This document shows, in pieces, positions 16,717-25,556 of a DNA stretch of 64,000 nucleotides. The DNA comes from Catenulispora yoronensis (GTDB lineage Bacteria > Actinomycetota > Actinomycetes > Streptomycetales > Catenulisporaceae). Positions within the stretch are counted from its first letter, which is position 1, and each line of letters begins with the position of its first letter. The notes beneath the pieces were generated by a model. The model saw nothing but the letters and a program-made list of their open reading frames with translations. It did no database searches and was not told where the DNA came from. The position numbers were made by a program, and so were the translations under genes. Location of the stretch: positions 62,001 through 126,000 of the forward strand of contig NZ_BAAAQN010000014.1 of NCBI RefSeq assembly GCF_039531695.1, given 5' to 3'.

Positions 16717-17070
16717 GTGCCCGAGGAACAGTGCCCGATCTTCGTCGTCGACTGCCATGTGCGGGCAGCGGCGGAACTCGTCAGCCACGCCTGGGACCCG
16801 GTGGTCCTCACGGCCCTCCGGCTCGGGCCGACGCGCCGCAAAGACTTAGTGGCGGGCATCGCGGGGGCGAGCGACAAGGTGCTCTATCAGTCCCTCCAGC
16901 GCCTGCTGGCGCGCGGGCTGGTCGCCAGATCCCGCCCGGCCGGGCCGACCGCTGGTGCCGCCGGCGCGATCTACCAGCTCACCGCCCTCGGTGAGTCCTT
17001 CGCGGACGGGCCGCTGTCCGCCCTGGCTCGATGGGCCGCCGAGCACCACGCGGCGCTCGTCGACTCCTGA
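16717..17070 (+). CDS. HxlR-family winged-helix transcriptional regulator
   Basis: A 117-residue HxlR protein. It has an N-terminal Cys (CPIFVVD) and a second Cys (CHVRAAAELV), then the winged helix with WDPVVLTALRLGPTRRKDL and GASDKVLYQSLQRLLARGLV. HxlR members sense aldehydes, quinones or oxidants, sometimes through the N-terminal Cys. It diverges from the reductase at 16653 and probably controls both genes through the palindrome between them. Confidence 0.9.
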   Translation: MPEEQCPIFVVDCHVRAAAELVSHAWDPVVLTALRLGPTRRKDLVAGIAGASDKVLYQSLQRLLARGLVARSRPAGPTAGAAGAIYQLTALGESFADGPLSALARWAAEHHAALVDS

Positions 17071-17088
17071 GACGGCCTGCGGGGCCGC

Positions 17089-17313
17089 TCACCGCCCCCG
17101 CAGCCACCCCAGCACCCCGATGAGCGTCAGCACCACGCCGACCAGCGTCACGCTCCCGCCGATGACCAGCGCGCCGTCGTAGGTGTCGGGCATGGCCAGC
17201 GCCCGCATCGTGTACCGGCCCGTCCACAGCAGCCCGGCGACGAACATCACCACGCCGGCGATCGTCACCTGCTCAGTGCCCTGTGCTCTGCCCTGCTTCA
17301 CGACCGCCCCCAT
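17089..17313 (-). CDS. Small two-helix membrane protein
   Basis: A 74-residue protein with two predicted transmembrane helices (VTIAGVVMFVAGLLWTG, residues ~16-32, and a second around 48-70 ending GVLGWLRGR). No known family. The same frame runs open much further upstream but only as the shadow of the NAD-kinase-like gene. It is the last gene of a minus-strand set with the SPFH and NAD-kinase-like genes, 68 bp apart. Confidence 0.6.
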   Translation of the reverse strand: MGAVVKQGRAQGTEQVTIAGVVMFVAGLLWTGRYTMRALAMPDTYDGALVIGGSVTLVGVVLTLIGVLGWLRGR

Positions 17314-17381
17314 GTCAGCGTTAGCTCCCTGACAAGTGTGCGCCCTGCCACCGACACCGGGCCACGCGGGTCGGGTGAATC

Positions 17382-18275
17382 TCAGACCACCAGTCGCAGA
17401 CGCCGCCCCGCCGCCCGGATCCGCACGGTCTGGCCCCAGGTGAGGGTCAGCCGGTCGCTCTCGATCCCGTCGCCGAACACCACCAGGGACTCGCCCTCGA
17501 TCCGCACCGCCAGCTCCTCCCCGGCGGGCAGCAGCCCCTCGGTCAGGTCGGCGCCGGTCGTCGGCGACGGCCACGCCTCCCGCACGAACCAGCCGAGCTC
17601 GGGATCGGTCGGCGCGGGCAGGCTGACCTGGCGGGCCCGCTGCCGGGCGATGGACAGCAGCCACCCGGTGGCGCCGGTCCCGGAGCCGACCAGCAGCCCC
17701 GAGGAGGAGTGGTGCTCCTCGGCGCCGTCGGGCGTGGTGATGAGGTAGCGGGCCGACTGGTGGCCGGAGTGCCCGAGGTAGACCTCGTTGAGCGCCAGCA
17801 GCGACTCCCCGTCGTCGGTGGCCGCCGAGACCATGGTGCGGGCCTCGAACCGGGCCTTGCCCGCGCCGACCCGGCCGAGCAAACCCTCGAAGTCGCCGGG
17901 GGAGTGGCGGACCAGGACCCCCATGTTGCTGCCGGGGGTGGGATCGATGCCGATCACCGGCTGGCCGTCCAGGTACTTGGCGGTGTTGGCCACCAGCCCG
18001 TCCTGGCCGACCACGACCACCACGTCCTCCGGCTCGAACAGGAAGCGCGGCAAGTCGGCCCGCTCGACCGTGCCGCGGCGCCACTCCTTGGGGATGCTTG
18101 CGGAGACGGCCTGCACGGCCGCGCCGAGCGACTCGTGCCGCTTCTTCACCGACGACAGCGACACGCCGCGGCGCTTCTGGACGAACTCGGCCTGCCCCCA
18201 CGTCCCCTGCTCGGCGACGATCTCGTCGCGCTCGCTGTGCCGGTGCACGAGGACCACGCGCGGCGCCACGGACAT
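17382..18275 (-). CDS. NAD kinase-like (ATP-NAD kinase fold) protein with divergent active site
   Basis: A 297-residue protein that resembles NAD+/NADH kinases. The GGDG motif is replaced by GQDGLVANT (residues 90-98, the Asp kept), an NEV motif is present at 163-165, and GSGTGATGW (197-205) stands where TPTGSTAY-type glycines bind ATP. The diagnostic residues are thus shifted or substituted, so catalytic activity or nucleotide preference may differ from PpnK. It starts 7 bp after the SPFH gene and is surely cotranscribed. An ordinary NAD kinase is probably encoded elsewhere. Alternatives are another diacylglycerol/NAD kinase superfamily enzyme or a nucleotide sensor. Confidence 0.75.
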   Translation of the reverse strand: MSVAPRVVLVHRHSERDEIVAEQGTWGQAEFVQKRRGVSLSSVKKRHESLGAAVQAVSASIPKEWRRGTVERADLPRFLFEPEDVVVVVGQDGLVANTAKYLDGQPVIGIDPTPGSNMGVLVRHSPGDFEGLLGRVGAGKARFEARTMVSAATDDGESLLALNEVYLGHSGHQSARYLITTPDGAEEHHSSSGLLVGSGTGATGWLLSIARQRARQVSLPAPTDPELGWFVREAWPSPTTGADLTEGLLPAGEELAVRIEGESLVVFGDGIESDRLTLTWGQTVRIRAAGRRLRLVV

Positions 18276-18282
18276 CGCGCCG

Positions 18283-19410
18283 CTACTCCCCGCCCGCGAG
18301 GCCGGCGGCGCCCGGCGCGCCGCCCGCCAGCTTGTTCAGCAGCCCGGTCAGCACGTCCGGCGTCAGGTTCACGGTCCCGATCTCCGGCAGCTGCCCGGCG
18401 AACTCGCGCAGCGCCAGCGCGAACAGCACGTCGCGGTCCAGGCCCGCGTAGGCGGCCAGCTTCGCCGCCTCGTTCTCGGCCTGCGCCGCGCCCATCGCGC
18501 GCGCGTCCTCGACGTTCGCGGAGCTGCGCACCCGCAGCGCGTCGGCGTCCGCCTGGGCCACGGTGCGCGTGCGCTCGGCGTTCGCGGTCGTCGCGATCCG
18601 GGCCCGCTCGGCCTCGCCCTCGGCGGCGATCCGGGCCCGGTCGGCGTCGCCCTCGGCGGCGATGCGCGCCGCGGCCGACTGCTCCGTGGCCCGCCGCCGC
18701 GCGTTCGCGCCCTCCTGCGCCACCAGCTGCTCCTCGCGGGTGGCCAGCTCGATCCGGCTCTGGAGCTCGTTCTCGCTGATCGCCCGCTCGCGCTCGACGG
18801 CCAGCGCGCGGCGCTCGAACCCGGCCCGGTCCGCCTCCTGCTGGATCAGCTCCCTGGTGGGGGTGCGCAGCGCCCGCTCGACGTCGGCCTCCGGCTTCAC
18901 CGCCACCACCCGGACCCCGACCACGCCGATCCCGGTCTCGGCCAGCCGCTCGTCGGCGGCCAGGCCGCCGGCCACCCGCTCCCGTACCGCGGCGGTCCCG
19001 GTGGCCAGCGCCTCGGCCAGCTCCATGGTGGCGATCAGGGTCAGCGCGTGCTGCTGCGCCAGCTCGGTGAGCAGCACCGCGACCTGCTCCAGCGGCGTGG
19101 CCCGCCACTGGCCGGTCCCGAGGTCCACGGCGAAGTCCAGCCGCCGGGTGGCCACCGCCGGGTCGACGAAGCGGTAGGTCATCGAGGCCTGCACCGTGAC
19201 GTCCTGGAAGTCCTTGGTCCGGCCGTGGAACAGCATCGGCAGCTCCCGGTCGTCCACCGGCACCTCGGCCAGCACCGCGGTCAGCGGCCGGAACCAGAAC
19301 GCCTGTCCGGTGCCCTCGTGCGCGACCTGGCCGCGGCGCAGGTGCACCACGTGGTTGGTCGGGCTGCCCCGGAAGTGGCTGAGGAACAGCCGCCTCGTGA
19401 TGTCCGCCAT
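18283..19410 (-). CDS. SPFH/Band-7 domain protein
   Basis: A 375-residue protein with an N-terminal SPFH domain (~20-190: LMF-type core DRELPMLFHGRTKDFQDVTV and VRVVAVKPEADVERAL) and a long Ala/Glu/Arg coiled coil (~190-320, repeating AAEGDADRARIAAEGEAERA). It lacks an obvious N-terminal membrane anchor, unlike flotillins. SPFH proteins oligomerise as scaffolds in membranes. The ATG at 19410 follows a GGGGGGA stretch; the frame extends upstream only as low-quality sequence. It heads the cluster with the NAD-kinase-like gene. Confidence 0.88.
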   Translation of the reverse strand: MADITRRLFLSHFRGSPTNHVVHLRRGQVAHEGTGQAFWFRPLTAVLAEVPVDDRELPMLFHGRTKDFQDVTVQASMTYRFVDPAVATRRLDFAVDLGTGQWRATPLEQVAVLLTELAQQHALTLIATMELAEALATGTAAVRERVAGGLAADERLAETGIGVVGVRVVAVKPEADVERALRTPTRELIQQEADRAGFERRALAVERERAISENELQSRIELATREEQLVAQEGANARRRATEQSAAARIAAEGDADRARIAAEGEAERARIATTANAERTRTVAQADADALRVRSSANVEDARAMGAAQAENEAAKLAAYAGLDRDVLFALALREFAGQLPEIGTVNLTPDVLTGLLNKLAGGAPGAAGLAGGE

Positions 19411-19737
19411 CGAAGATCCCCCCAAGCATTCTCGAACGCCTGCTCGGCGCCGGCCCCCGGCGCGCGCTCGAACGCTGCGAAGGTAGCGGGTCCGCGCCAT
19501 TATCGTCAAGATGACGAGATATCCCCGGCCGGCCGTGCCGTCCCACGTGCGGCCGTCGCACCTTCGACCGTCGGTCGGTTCAACGTCCGAATAGTCCCGC
19601 CCATGGGTATCGGGCCGCCCCGCGCCGGGCCCGCGACGTGCGCTTCTTCGGGGCCTGATCATTCCGACGGGTGACATCGGCCCGACTATCGGCTAAGAAT
19701 CCTCAAGTCCCGGCCGCCTCCGGCCGACGACAACAAC
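19411..19737. other. Divergent promoter region of SPFH cluster and GntR gene
   Basis: A 327-bp gap between divergent genes. It must carry both promoters, but I find no convincing -35/-10 pair, long dyad or ORF. A GTCGGTCGGTT element near 19570 resembles half of the paa operator but is not a palindrome. Confidence 0.4.
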
Positions 19738-20595
19738 ATGAGCATTCCTACACACATGACCGGGACCGTCGCGCCCGTCGAAACCCTTCCCGCGCCAGCC
19801 CCGTCTCCGGTGGCCAACACCCTCGCCGCGGCCGCGGCCGGCTCCCTGCCCGACTCCTACCTGTCCCTGCGCGCCGGCACCCAGGCCCGCGGCCTGCACG
19901 GCCAGCTGGTCCAGCAGCTCGGCCGGATGATCGTGGCCGGCGAGCTCGGCGCCGACCGGCCGCTGGTGCCCGAGGAGATCGGCCGCCGCTTCGAGGTGTC
20001 CCGCACGGTGGTCCGCGAGTCCCTGCGGGTGCTGGAGGCCAAGGGCATGGTGACGGCGCGGCCCAACGTCGGCACCCGGATCCGCCCGGTCCCGGAGTGG
20101 AACCTGCTGGACCCGGACGTCATCGAGTGGCGCGCGGCCGGTGTGGCCGGCCTGGACCAGTGCCGCGAGCTGGCCGAGCTGCGCTGCGCCTTCGAGCCGC
20201 TGGCCGCGCAGCTGGCCGCCGGCCGGCTCGGCGAGGCCGCCGGCGCCCGGCTGGCCGAGCTGGCCGCCGCGCTGAAGCAGGCCGCCGCCAACGGCGACCA
20301 GGCCGGCTACGCCAAGGCCGACGGCGAGTTCCACGCGCTGCTGGTCGCCGAGTGCCCGAACCGGATGGTGGAGCACCTGGCCCGGGTGGTCTCCGGCGCC
20401 GCCGAGAGCGCCGGGATGCGTCGCCGCTCCTGCGGCCCGATGACCGACGCGGCGGCCGCCGGGCACCAGCGGCTGGCCGACGAGGTGGTGGCCGGCGACG
20501 GCCAGGCCGCGGCCGGTGTGATGCGCGCCATGCTGGCGGCCCAGCTGGAGGAGCAGGCGACCGCGTACGGGCTGCCCGGCCAGCGCGGACAGTGA
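19738..20595 (+). CDS. GntR-family regulator, FadR subfamily (FCD domain)
   Basis: A 285-residue regulator with an Ala/Pro-rich N-terminus (~1-48), a GntR winged helix (~53-120, EEIGRRFEVSRTVVRESLRV then NVGTRIRP and the typical WNLLDPDVIEWR) and an all-helical FCD ligand domain (~135-270, with GEFHALLVAECPN). The WNLLDPDVIEWR segment resembles regulators of gluconate or galactonate use. No sugar genes adjoin it. The start could also be the ATG at 19756. A strong hairpin follows at 20641. Confidence 0.9.
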   Translation: MSIPTHMTGTVAPVETLPAPAPSPVANTLAAAAAGSLPDSYLSLRAGTQARGLHGQLVQQLGRMIVAGELGADRPLVPEEIGRRFEVSRTVVRESLRVLEAKGMVTARPNVGTRIRPVPEWNLLDPDVIEWRAAGVAGLDQCRELAELRCAFEPLAAQLAAGRLGEAAGARLAELAAALKQAAANGDQAGYAKADGEFHALLVAECPNRMVEHLARVVSGAAESAGMRRRSCGPMTDAAAAGHQRLADEVVAGDGQAAAGVMRAMLAAQLEEQATAYGLPGQRGQ

Positions 20596-20640
20596 GCGTC
20601 ATATCCCGGTTCCGTGACCGGGAGTCGGTAAAGTGGTGCG

Positions 20641-20690
20641 GGGCACCGCCCCAGGAGGCGCGCGCGGACCGCGCGCGCCCGGCGGTGCCC
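20641..20690. terminator. GC-rich hairpin downstream of the GntR gene
   Basis: Perfect outer arms GGGCACCGCC (20641-20650) and GGCGGTGCCC (20681-20690) enclose a second perfect nine-pair stem (20657-20665 with 20671-20679). There is no T-run, as is usual in high-GC actinomycetes. It probably separates gntR from hrdB transcription. Confidence 0.65.
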
Positions 20691-20911
20691 GCCGATCATC
20701 GGGTATCCGGTGCCGGGGGAATACATCGGCGTGCCACAATGCTATGTCGCGTGCGATACGGAACGACCGGGTGCGACCGGCCGGGTCCGTGACGCGATCG
20801 GAATCTTCCACACGAACCCGGCACAGAGCAAGACGGCCCCGGAACCTTCGGGACCGTACCCCGGCTCACGTCGGAAGCGGGTGGTTGCCATCCAGTAGCG
20901 AGAGGGTTTTC

Positions 20912-22585
20912 GTGTCGGCCAGCACTTCCCGTCCACTGCCCGCCGAGATCGCCGAGTCCGCCCACCTCGTGGCGCTCATCGAGCGGGGCAGGGCGCAGGG
21001 ACACATCGCCGCAGACGAGGTGCGGCAAGCCTTCGAAGAGGCGGACATCCCGATGGCCAAGGCCAAGAGCGTCATGCGGGCCCTGACCACCGTTCTCCAC
21101 GAAGAGGGCGTTGACCTGACCGTCAACGCCGCCCAGTCGGCCGGGGTCGCCCGCAAGCGGGTCGCCGCGGCCGCCAAGACCGCGGCCAAGAAGACGACCA
21201 CGGCCACCACCGGCGGGGCCGCCGCGGCCAAGCCCGCGGCCAAGAAGACCGCCGCCAAGCCGGCCGGCGCCGAGGGCGCCGAGGGCGAGGCGTCGGGCGC
21301 CGCGAAGCCGGCGGTGAAGAAGGCGGTGGCCAAGAAGGCCGCGGCCAAGCCCGAGGCCGCCGAGGCCGAGGGTGCCGGTCCGGCCAAGAAGGCCGCCGCG
21401 AAGAAGGGGGCCCCGGCCAAGAAGGCCGCCGCCCCCGGTGCGAAGAAGTCCGAGGACGAGGACGGCGAAGACGTCGAAATCGAGGAGGACATCGATCTGG
21501 AGCTCGACCTCGAGGACGAGGACGGCCCGGACCTGGAGACCGCCGAGGACGCCGAGGAGGGCGACGAGGCCGCCGAGGCCGAAGGCGCCGCCGCTCCCGG
21601 CGAGGACAAGGAAGAGGGGTTCGTCCTCAGCGACGACGAGGACGACGCCCCGGCCCAGCAGGTCGCCTCGGCCGGCGCCACCGCCGACCCGGTGAAGGAC
21701 TACCTGAAGCAGATCGGCAAGGTTCCGCTGCTCAACGCCGAACAGGAGGTCGAACTCGCCAAGCGGATCGAGGCCGGCCTGTTCGCCGAGGAGAAGCTCA
21801 ACGCCGACGAGCCGCTGTCCCCGGAGTTCCGGCGCGAGCTGGACATCATCGCCGAGGACGGCCGCCGGGCCAAGAACCACCTGCTGGAGGCCAACCTCCG
21901 CCTGGTGGTCTCGCTGGCCAAGCGCTACACCGGCCGCGGCATGCTGTTCCTGGACCTGATCCAGGAGGGCAACCTGGGCCTGATCCGCGCGGTGGAGAAG
22001 TTCGACTACACCAAGGGCTACAAGTTCTCCACCTACGCGACCTGGTGGATCCGCCAGGCGATCACCCGCGCCATGGCCGACCAGGCCCGGACCATCCGGA
22101 TCCCGGTCCACATGGTCGAGGTCATCAACAAGCTGGCCCGCGTCCAGCGCCAGATGCTCCAGGACCTGGGCCGCGAGCCCACCCCGGAGGAGCTGGCCAA
22201 GGAGCTCGACATGACGCCGGAGAAGGTCGTCGAGGTCCAGAAGTACGGCCGCGAGCCCATCTCCCTGCACACCCCGCTGGGTGAGGACGGCGACAGCGAG
22301 TTCGGCGACCTCATCGAGGACAGCGAGGCGGTCGTCCCGGCCGACGCGGTGTCCTTCACGCTGCTGCAGGAGCAGCTGCACTCGGTGCTGGACACCCTGA
22401 GCGAGCGCGAGGCGGGCGTGGTGTCCATGCGTTTCGGCCTGACCGACGGTCAGCCCAAGACGCTGGACGAGATCGGCAAGGTCTACGGGGTCACGCGCGA
22501 GCGGATCCGGCAGATCGAGTCCAAGACGATGTCCAAGCTGCGCCACCCGTCCCGGTCGCAGGTGCTCCGGGACTACCTGGACTAG
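20912..22585 (+). CDS. hrdB: Principal RNA polymerase sigma factor (RpoD/HrdB)
   Basis: A 557-residue group 1 sigma-70. The N-terminus has region 1.1-like sequence, then a Lys/Ala-rich stretch (~90-175) and a strongly acidic stretch (~180-245) typical of actinobacterial HrdB. Conserved regions follow: 1.2 (DPVKDYLKQIGKVPLLNAEQ), 2.3-2.4 (YKFSTYATWWIRQAITRAMA), 3, and 4.2 (YGVTRERIRQIESKTMSKLR) to the LRDYLD end. I chose the GTG at 20912, which has GAGAGGG about six bases upstream; the frame is open to 20633 but that segment looks non-coding. It directs transcription of most housekeeping genes. A strong terminator follows. Confidence 0.97.
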   Translation: MSASTSRPLPAEIAESAHLVALIERGRAQGHIAADEVRQAFEEADIPMAKAKSVMRALTTVLHEEGVDLTVNAAQSAGVARKRVAAAAKTAAKKTTTATTGGAAAAKPAAKKTAAKPAGAEGAEGEASGAAKPAVKKAVAKKAAAKPEAAEAEGAGPAKKAAAKKGAPAKKAAAPGAKKSEDEDGEDVEIEEDIDLELDLEDEDGPDLETAEDAEEGDEAAEAEGAAAPGEDKEEGFVLSDDEDDAPAQQVASAGATADPVKDYLKQIGKVPLLNAEQEVELAKRIEAGLFAEEKLNADEPLSPEFRRELDIIAEDGRRAKNHLLEANLRLVVSLAKRYTGRGMLFLDLIQEGNLGLIRAVEKFDYTKGYKFSTYATWWIRQAITRAMADQARTIRIPVHMVEVINKLARVQRQMLQDLGREPTPEELAKELDMTPEKVVEVQKYGREPISLHTPLGEDGDSEFGDLIEDSEAVVPADAVSFTLLQEQLHSVLDTLSEREAGVVSMRFGLTDGQPKTLDEIGKVYGVTRERIRQIESKTMSKLRHPSRSQVLRDYLD

Positions 22586-22705
22586 CCACTCGGATCGGCG
22601 GCGGGTCCGGCGGCGCCGGACAGGGCGGCGGTCACATCGTGAGATGCGGCCGCCGCTGTTTTTCGCAGCGTGCGCTGTCTTGCGCGCACTCGCCCCGGAC
22701 AGCAC

Positions 22706-22737
22706 AGAACCCCGGCTCCACGCGGAGCCGGGGTTCT
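22706..22737. terminator. Perfect 14-bp hairpin terminator after hrdB
   Basis: Arms at 22706-22719 and 22724-22737 are perfect inverted repeats (AGAACCCCGGCTCC) with a 4-base ACGC loop. It lies between hrdB and the convergent DUF7455 gene and can serve both strands. Confidence 0.9.
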
Positions 22738-22854
22738 CGCAAGTTCAGCAGTAGTCGTTATATGACGCTCGGCATTGAGCCTGCTTAAAACCATGTCAGG
22801 ACGGCCTGGAACACGCTGTGCCACCGGACGGCGACACTCCGTCGGCGCTTCTCG

Positions 22855-23088
22855 TCAACGCTCCTCGTCGGCGGCGACCTTCGGGGTGGCCTCCGTCAGC
22901 TTGTCGGAGAAGTCGTGTATCTCGATGGCCACCTTGGCCAGGCCGTCGTTGTACTTCTTGCCGTGGTGAGCGCAGAAGAGGAGCTCGCCGCCACCCAGGA
23001 CGACGCGCACGTAAGCAGCGGCACCGCAGCGGTCGCAGCGGTCGGAGGCCTTCAGCGGCTCAGTGTCAGTCAGGACTGCAGTGGTCAC
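22855..23088 (-). CDS. DUF7455 small zinc-ribbon-like protein
   Basis: A 77-residue acidic protein with CDRCGAAAYVRV and CAHHGKKY, a CxxC...CxxH set that probably binds zinc. Proteins of this family sit beside the principal sigma gene and parE in many actinomycetes, as here. Function unknown. It converges on hrdB and diverges from parE. Confidence 0.9.
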   Translation of the reverse strand: MTTAVLTDTEPLKASDRCDRCGAAAYVRVVLGGGELLFCAHHGKKYNDGLAKVAIEIHDFSDKLTEATPKVAADEER

Positions 23089-23448
23089 GTCGCACCTGCT
23101 TTCTGTGTGGTACCCGGAACAACATCAAAGCAGGCGTTCCGTGTTCCCGCGCTAGTGATTCGGCGTCGAAAGCGTCACGTTCGCTGAGAGCGTACGAGGA
23201 AAGAGCCCTGATCCTCAGGAAACTGAACGATGAGTAGCGGCGACGGCACCCAGGGTGTCCGAACCGGCCCGCGCCGCCCGTCAGGGTGTTGCGCCGGTCA
23301 CATGGACTCGCCGGGGGGAGCCGCCCGGTACGCTGGCCCTGCCGTCGCTACCATGGAGACGAAACTGTGTTCGAGTGGCGCGACGTGCCGTGACGGGACA
23401 ATGAGACACGAGTCGATCCTGAGTCGACGACGAAAGGAAGGTCCGCAA
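23089..23448. other. Divergent promoter region between DUF7455 gene and parE
   Basis: A 360-bp spacer. The parE frame stays open through 23230-23448, but there is no credible start there and the codon pattern is poor. I see no strong hairpin or recognisable promoter hexamers. Confidence 0.4.
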
Positions 23449-25554
23449 GTGAGTGCGCAGGGCAGGCCCGCCCCGTCCGCCGACAAGGACGGCTCCTACA
23501 CCGCGCGGCACCTCCTTGTCCTTGAGGGCCTGGACGCGGTCCGCAAACGTCCCGGGATGTACATCGGATCCAACGACGGCCGCGGCCTCATGCACTGCCT
23601 CTGGGAGATCATCGACAACTCCGTCGACGAGGCGCTGGCCGGGTTCGGCGACCGGATCGAGATCGTCCTGCACAAGGACGGCTCGGCCGAGGTCCGGGAC
23701 GACGGCCGCGGCATCCCGGTGGACGTGGAGCCCAAGACCGGGCTGTCCGGGGTCGAGGTCGTGATGACGATGCTGCACGCCGGCGGCAAGTTCGGCGGCG
23801 GCTCCTACGCCGCCTCCGGCGGCCTGCACGGCGTCGGGGCCTCGGTGGTGAACGCGCTGAGCTCGCGCGTGGACATCGAGGTGGACCGGGCCGGCTCGGT
23901 GCACGCCATGTCCTTCCAGCGCGGCGTCCCCGGCGTGTTCGCCGGCGACGGGCCGGACTCCAAGTTCAAGCCCGAGTCCGGGCTGCGCAAGGTGGGCAAG
24001 GTCTCCCGGGCCAAGGGCGCGTCCCCGACCGGCACCCGGACCCGGTTCTGGCCGGACAAGCAGATCTTCCTCAAGGACGCCGAGTTCGTGCTGGAGGACC
24101 TGCACGCCCGGGCCCGGCAGACCGCGTTCCTGGTCCCGGGGCTGGCGATCTCGGTCGTCGACGAGCGGGACGGCGGCCACGCCGAGGAGGTGTTCCTGTT
24201 CGCCGGCGGCATCTCGGAGTTCGTGGAGTTCCTGGCCCCGGACCGCCCGATCACCGACGCCCTGCGCTTCACTGGCTCGGGCAAGTTCACCGAGACCGTG
24301 CCGGTGCTCGACGAGCAGGGCCACATGACCCCGGCCGACATCGAGCGCGAGCTGACCGTGGACGTGGCGCTGCGCTGGGGCACCGACTACGACACGGTGA
24401 TCCGCTCGTTCGTGAACATCATCGCCACCCCCAAGGGCGGCACCCACCTGACCGGGTTCGGCAAGGGCCTGCTCAAGGCCGCCAACGAGCAGCTGCGGGC
24501 GGCCAAGCTGCTGAAGGTCAACGACGACGACGTGATCCGCGAGGACGTCTTCGAGGGCCTGAGCGCGGTGGTCACCGTGCGGCTGGCCGAGCCGCAGTTC
24601 GAGGGCCAGACCAAGGAGGTGCTGGGCACCCCGGCGGCCAACCGGATCGTGGCCCGGGTCGTGGAGAACGCCTTCAAGGAGTTCCTGACCTCGGCCAAGC
24701 GCAACGACAAGCCGATGGCCCGCGCGGTCCTGGAGAAGATCGCCAGCGCCGCGCGCACCCGGATCACCGCGCGCCAGCACAAGGAGGCGCAGCGCCGCAA
24801 GAACGCGCTGGAGACCTCGGCGCTGCCGGCCAAGCTGGCCGACTGCCGCAGCGACGACGTGGACCGCTCGGAGATGTTCATCATCGAGGGCGACTCGGCG
24901 ATGGGCTCGGCCAAGGCCGCGCGCAACTCCGAGTTCCAGGCGCTGCTGCCGATCCGCGGCAAGATCCTCAACGTCCAGAAGTCCTCCATCGCGGACATGC
25001 TGAAGAACGCCGAGTGCGCGGCCATCATCCAGGTCGTCGGGGCCGGCTCCGGCCGGTCGTTCGACATCGACCAGGCCCGCTACGGCAAGGTGATCCTGAT
25101 GGCCGACGCCGACGTCGACGGCTCGCACATCCGCTGCCTGCTGCTGACCCTGTTCCACCGCTACATGCGGCCGATGCTGGAGGCCGGGCGGGTCTACGCC
25201 GCGGTGCCGCCGCTGCACCGGATCGAGGTGATCGGGGCCGGCCGCTCGAAGAACGAGTTCATCTACACCTACTCCGACAACGAGATGAAGCGCACGGTCG
25301 CCGAGCTGCTGAAGAAGGGCAAGCGGATCAAGGAGCCGATCCAGCGCTACAAGGGCCTCGGCGAGATGGACGCCGACCAGCTGGCCGAGACCACGATGGA
25401 CCCCCGCCACCGCACTCTGCGGCGGATCACCGTGGCCGACGCCGAGTCCGCCGACAAGGCCTTCGACCTGCTGATGGGCAATGACGTGGCACCGCGCCGG
25501 GAGTTCATCATCAACTCGGCCGCGGTCCTGGACCGGTCCCGGATCGACGCCTAG
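23449..25554 (+). CDS. parE: DNA topoisomerase IV subunit B (type IIA, GyrB/ParE family)
   Basis: A 701-residue ATPase subunit. Domains: GHKL ATPase (ENS-type EIIDNSVDEALAG, DDGRGIPVD, GGLHGVGASVVNAL), transducer, and C-terminal TOPRIM with EGDSAMGSAKAARN (usual EGDSAGG altered to SAM) and DADVDGSHIRCLLL, then the KRYKGLGEMDADQL-type tail (seen as YKGLGEMDADQLAETTMDP). With ParC (33106-35568) it decatenates and relaxes chromosomes. Start GTG 23449 follows GGAAGG by about seven bases. Assignment as ParE rather than GyrB rests on the hrdB/DUF7455 neighbourhood and presence of parC nearby. Confidence 0.93.
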   Translation: MSAQGRPAPSADKDGSYTARHLLVLEGLDAVRKRPGMYIGSNDGRGLMHCLWEIIDNSVDEALAGFGDRIEIVLHKDGSAEVRDDGRGIPVDVEPKTGLSGVEVVMTMLHAGGKFGGGSYAASGGLHGVGASVVNALSSRVDIEVDRAGSVHAMSFQRGVPGVFAGDGPDSKFKPESGLRKVGKVSRAKGASPTGTRTRFWPDKQIFLKDAEFVLEDLHARARQTAFLVPGLAISVVDERDGGHAEEVFLFAGGISEFVEFLAPDRPITDALRFTGSGKFTETVPVLDEQGHMTPADIERELTVDVALRWGTDYDTVIRSFVNIIATPKGGTHLTGFGKGLLKAANEQLRAAKLLKVNDDDVIREDVFEGLSAVVTVRLAEPQFEGQTKEVLGTPAANRIVARVVENAFKEFLTSAKRNDKPMARAVLEKIASAARTRITARQHKEAQRRKNALETSALPAKLADCRSDDVDRSEMFIIEGDSAMGSAKAARNSEFQALLPIRGKILNVQKSSIADMLKNAECAAIIQVVGAGSGRSFDIDQARYGKVILMADADVDGSHIRCLLLTLFHRYMRPMLEAGRVYAAVPPLHRIEVIGAGRSKNEFIYTYSDNEMKRTVAELLKKGKRIKEPIQRYKGLGEMDADQLAETTMDPRHRTLRRITVADAESADKAFDLLMGNDVAPRREFIINSAAVLDRSRIDA

Positions 25555-25556
25555 CG

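Noticed and set aside
17089..18201. A 370-residue gene reading through the NAD-kinase-like region
   Set aside because: Its first 290 codons are another frame of the NAD-kinase-like gene; only the final 74-residue membrane protein is plausible.
23230..23448. N-terminal extension of ParE by 73 codons
   Set aside because: The sequence is unlike ParE N-termini, and the GTG at 23449 has a good ribosome-binding site and the expected start.
23281..25410. 709-residue minus-strand open frame opposite parE
   Set aside because: Antisense shadow of a confidently identified topoisomerase gene.
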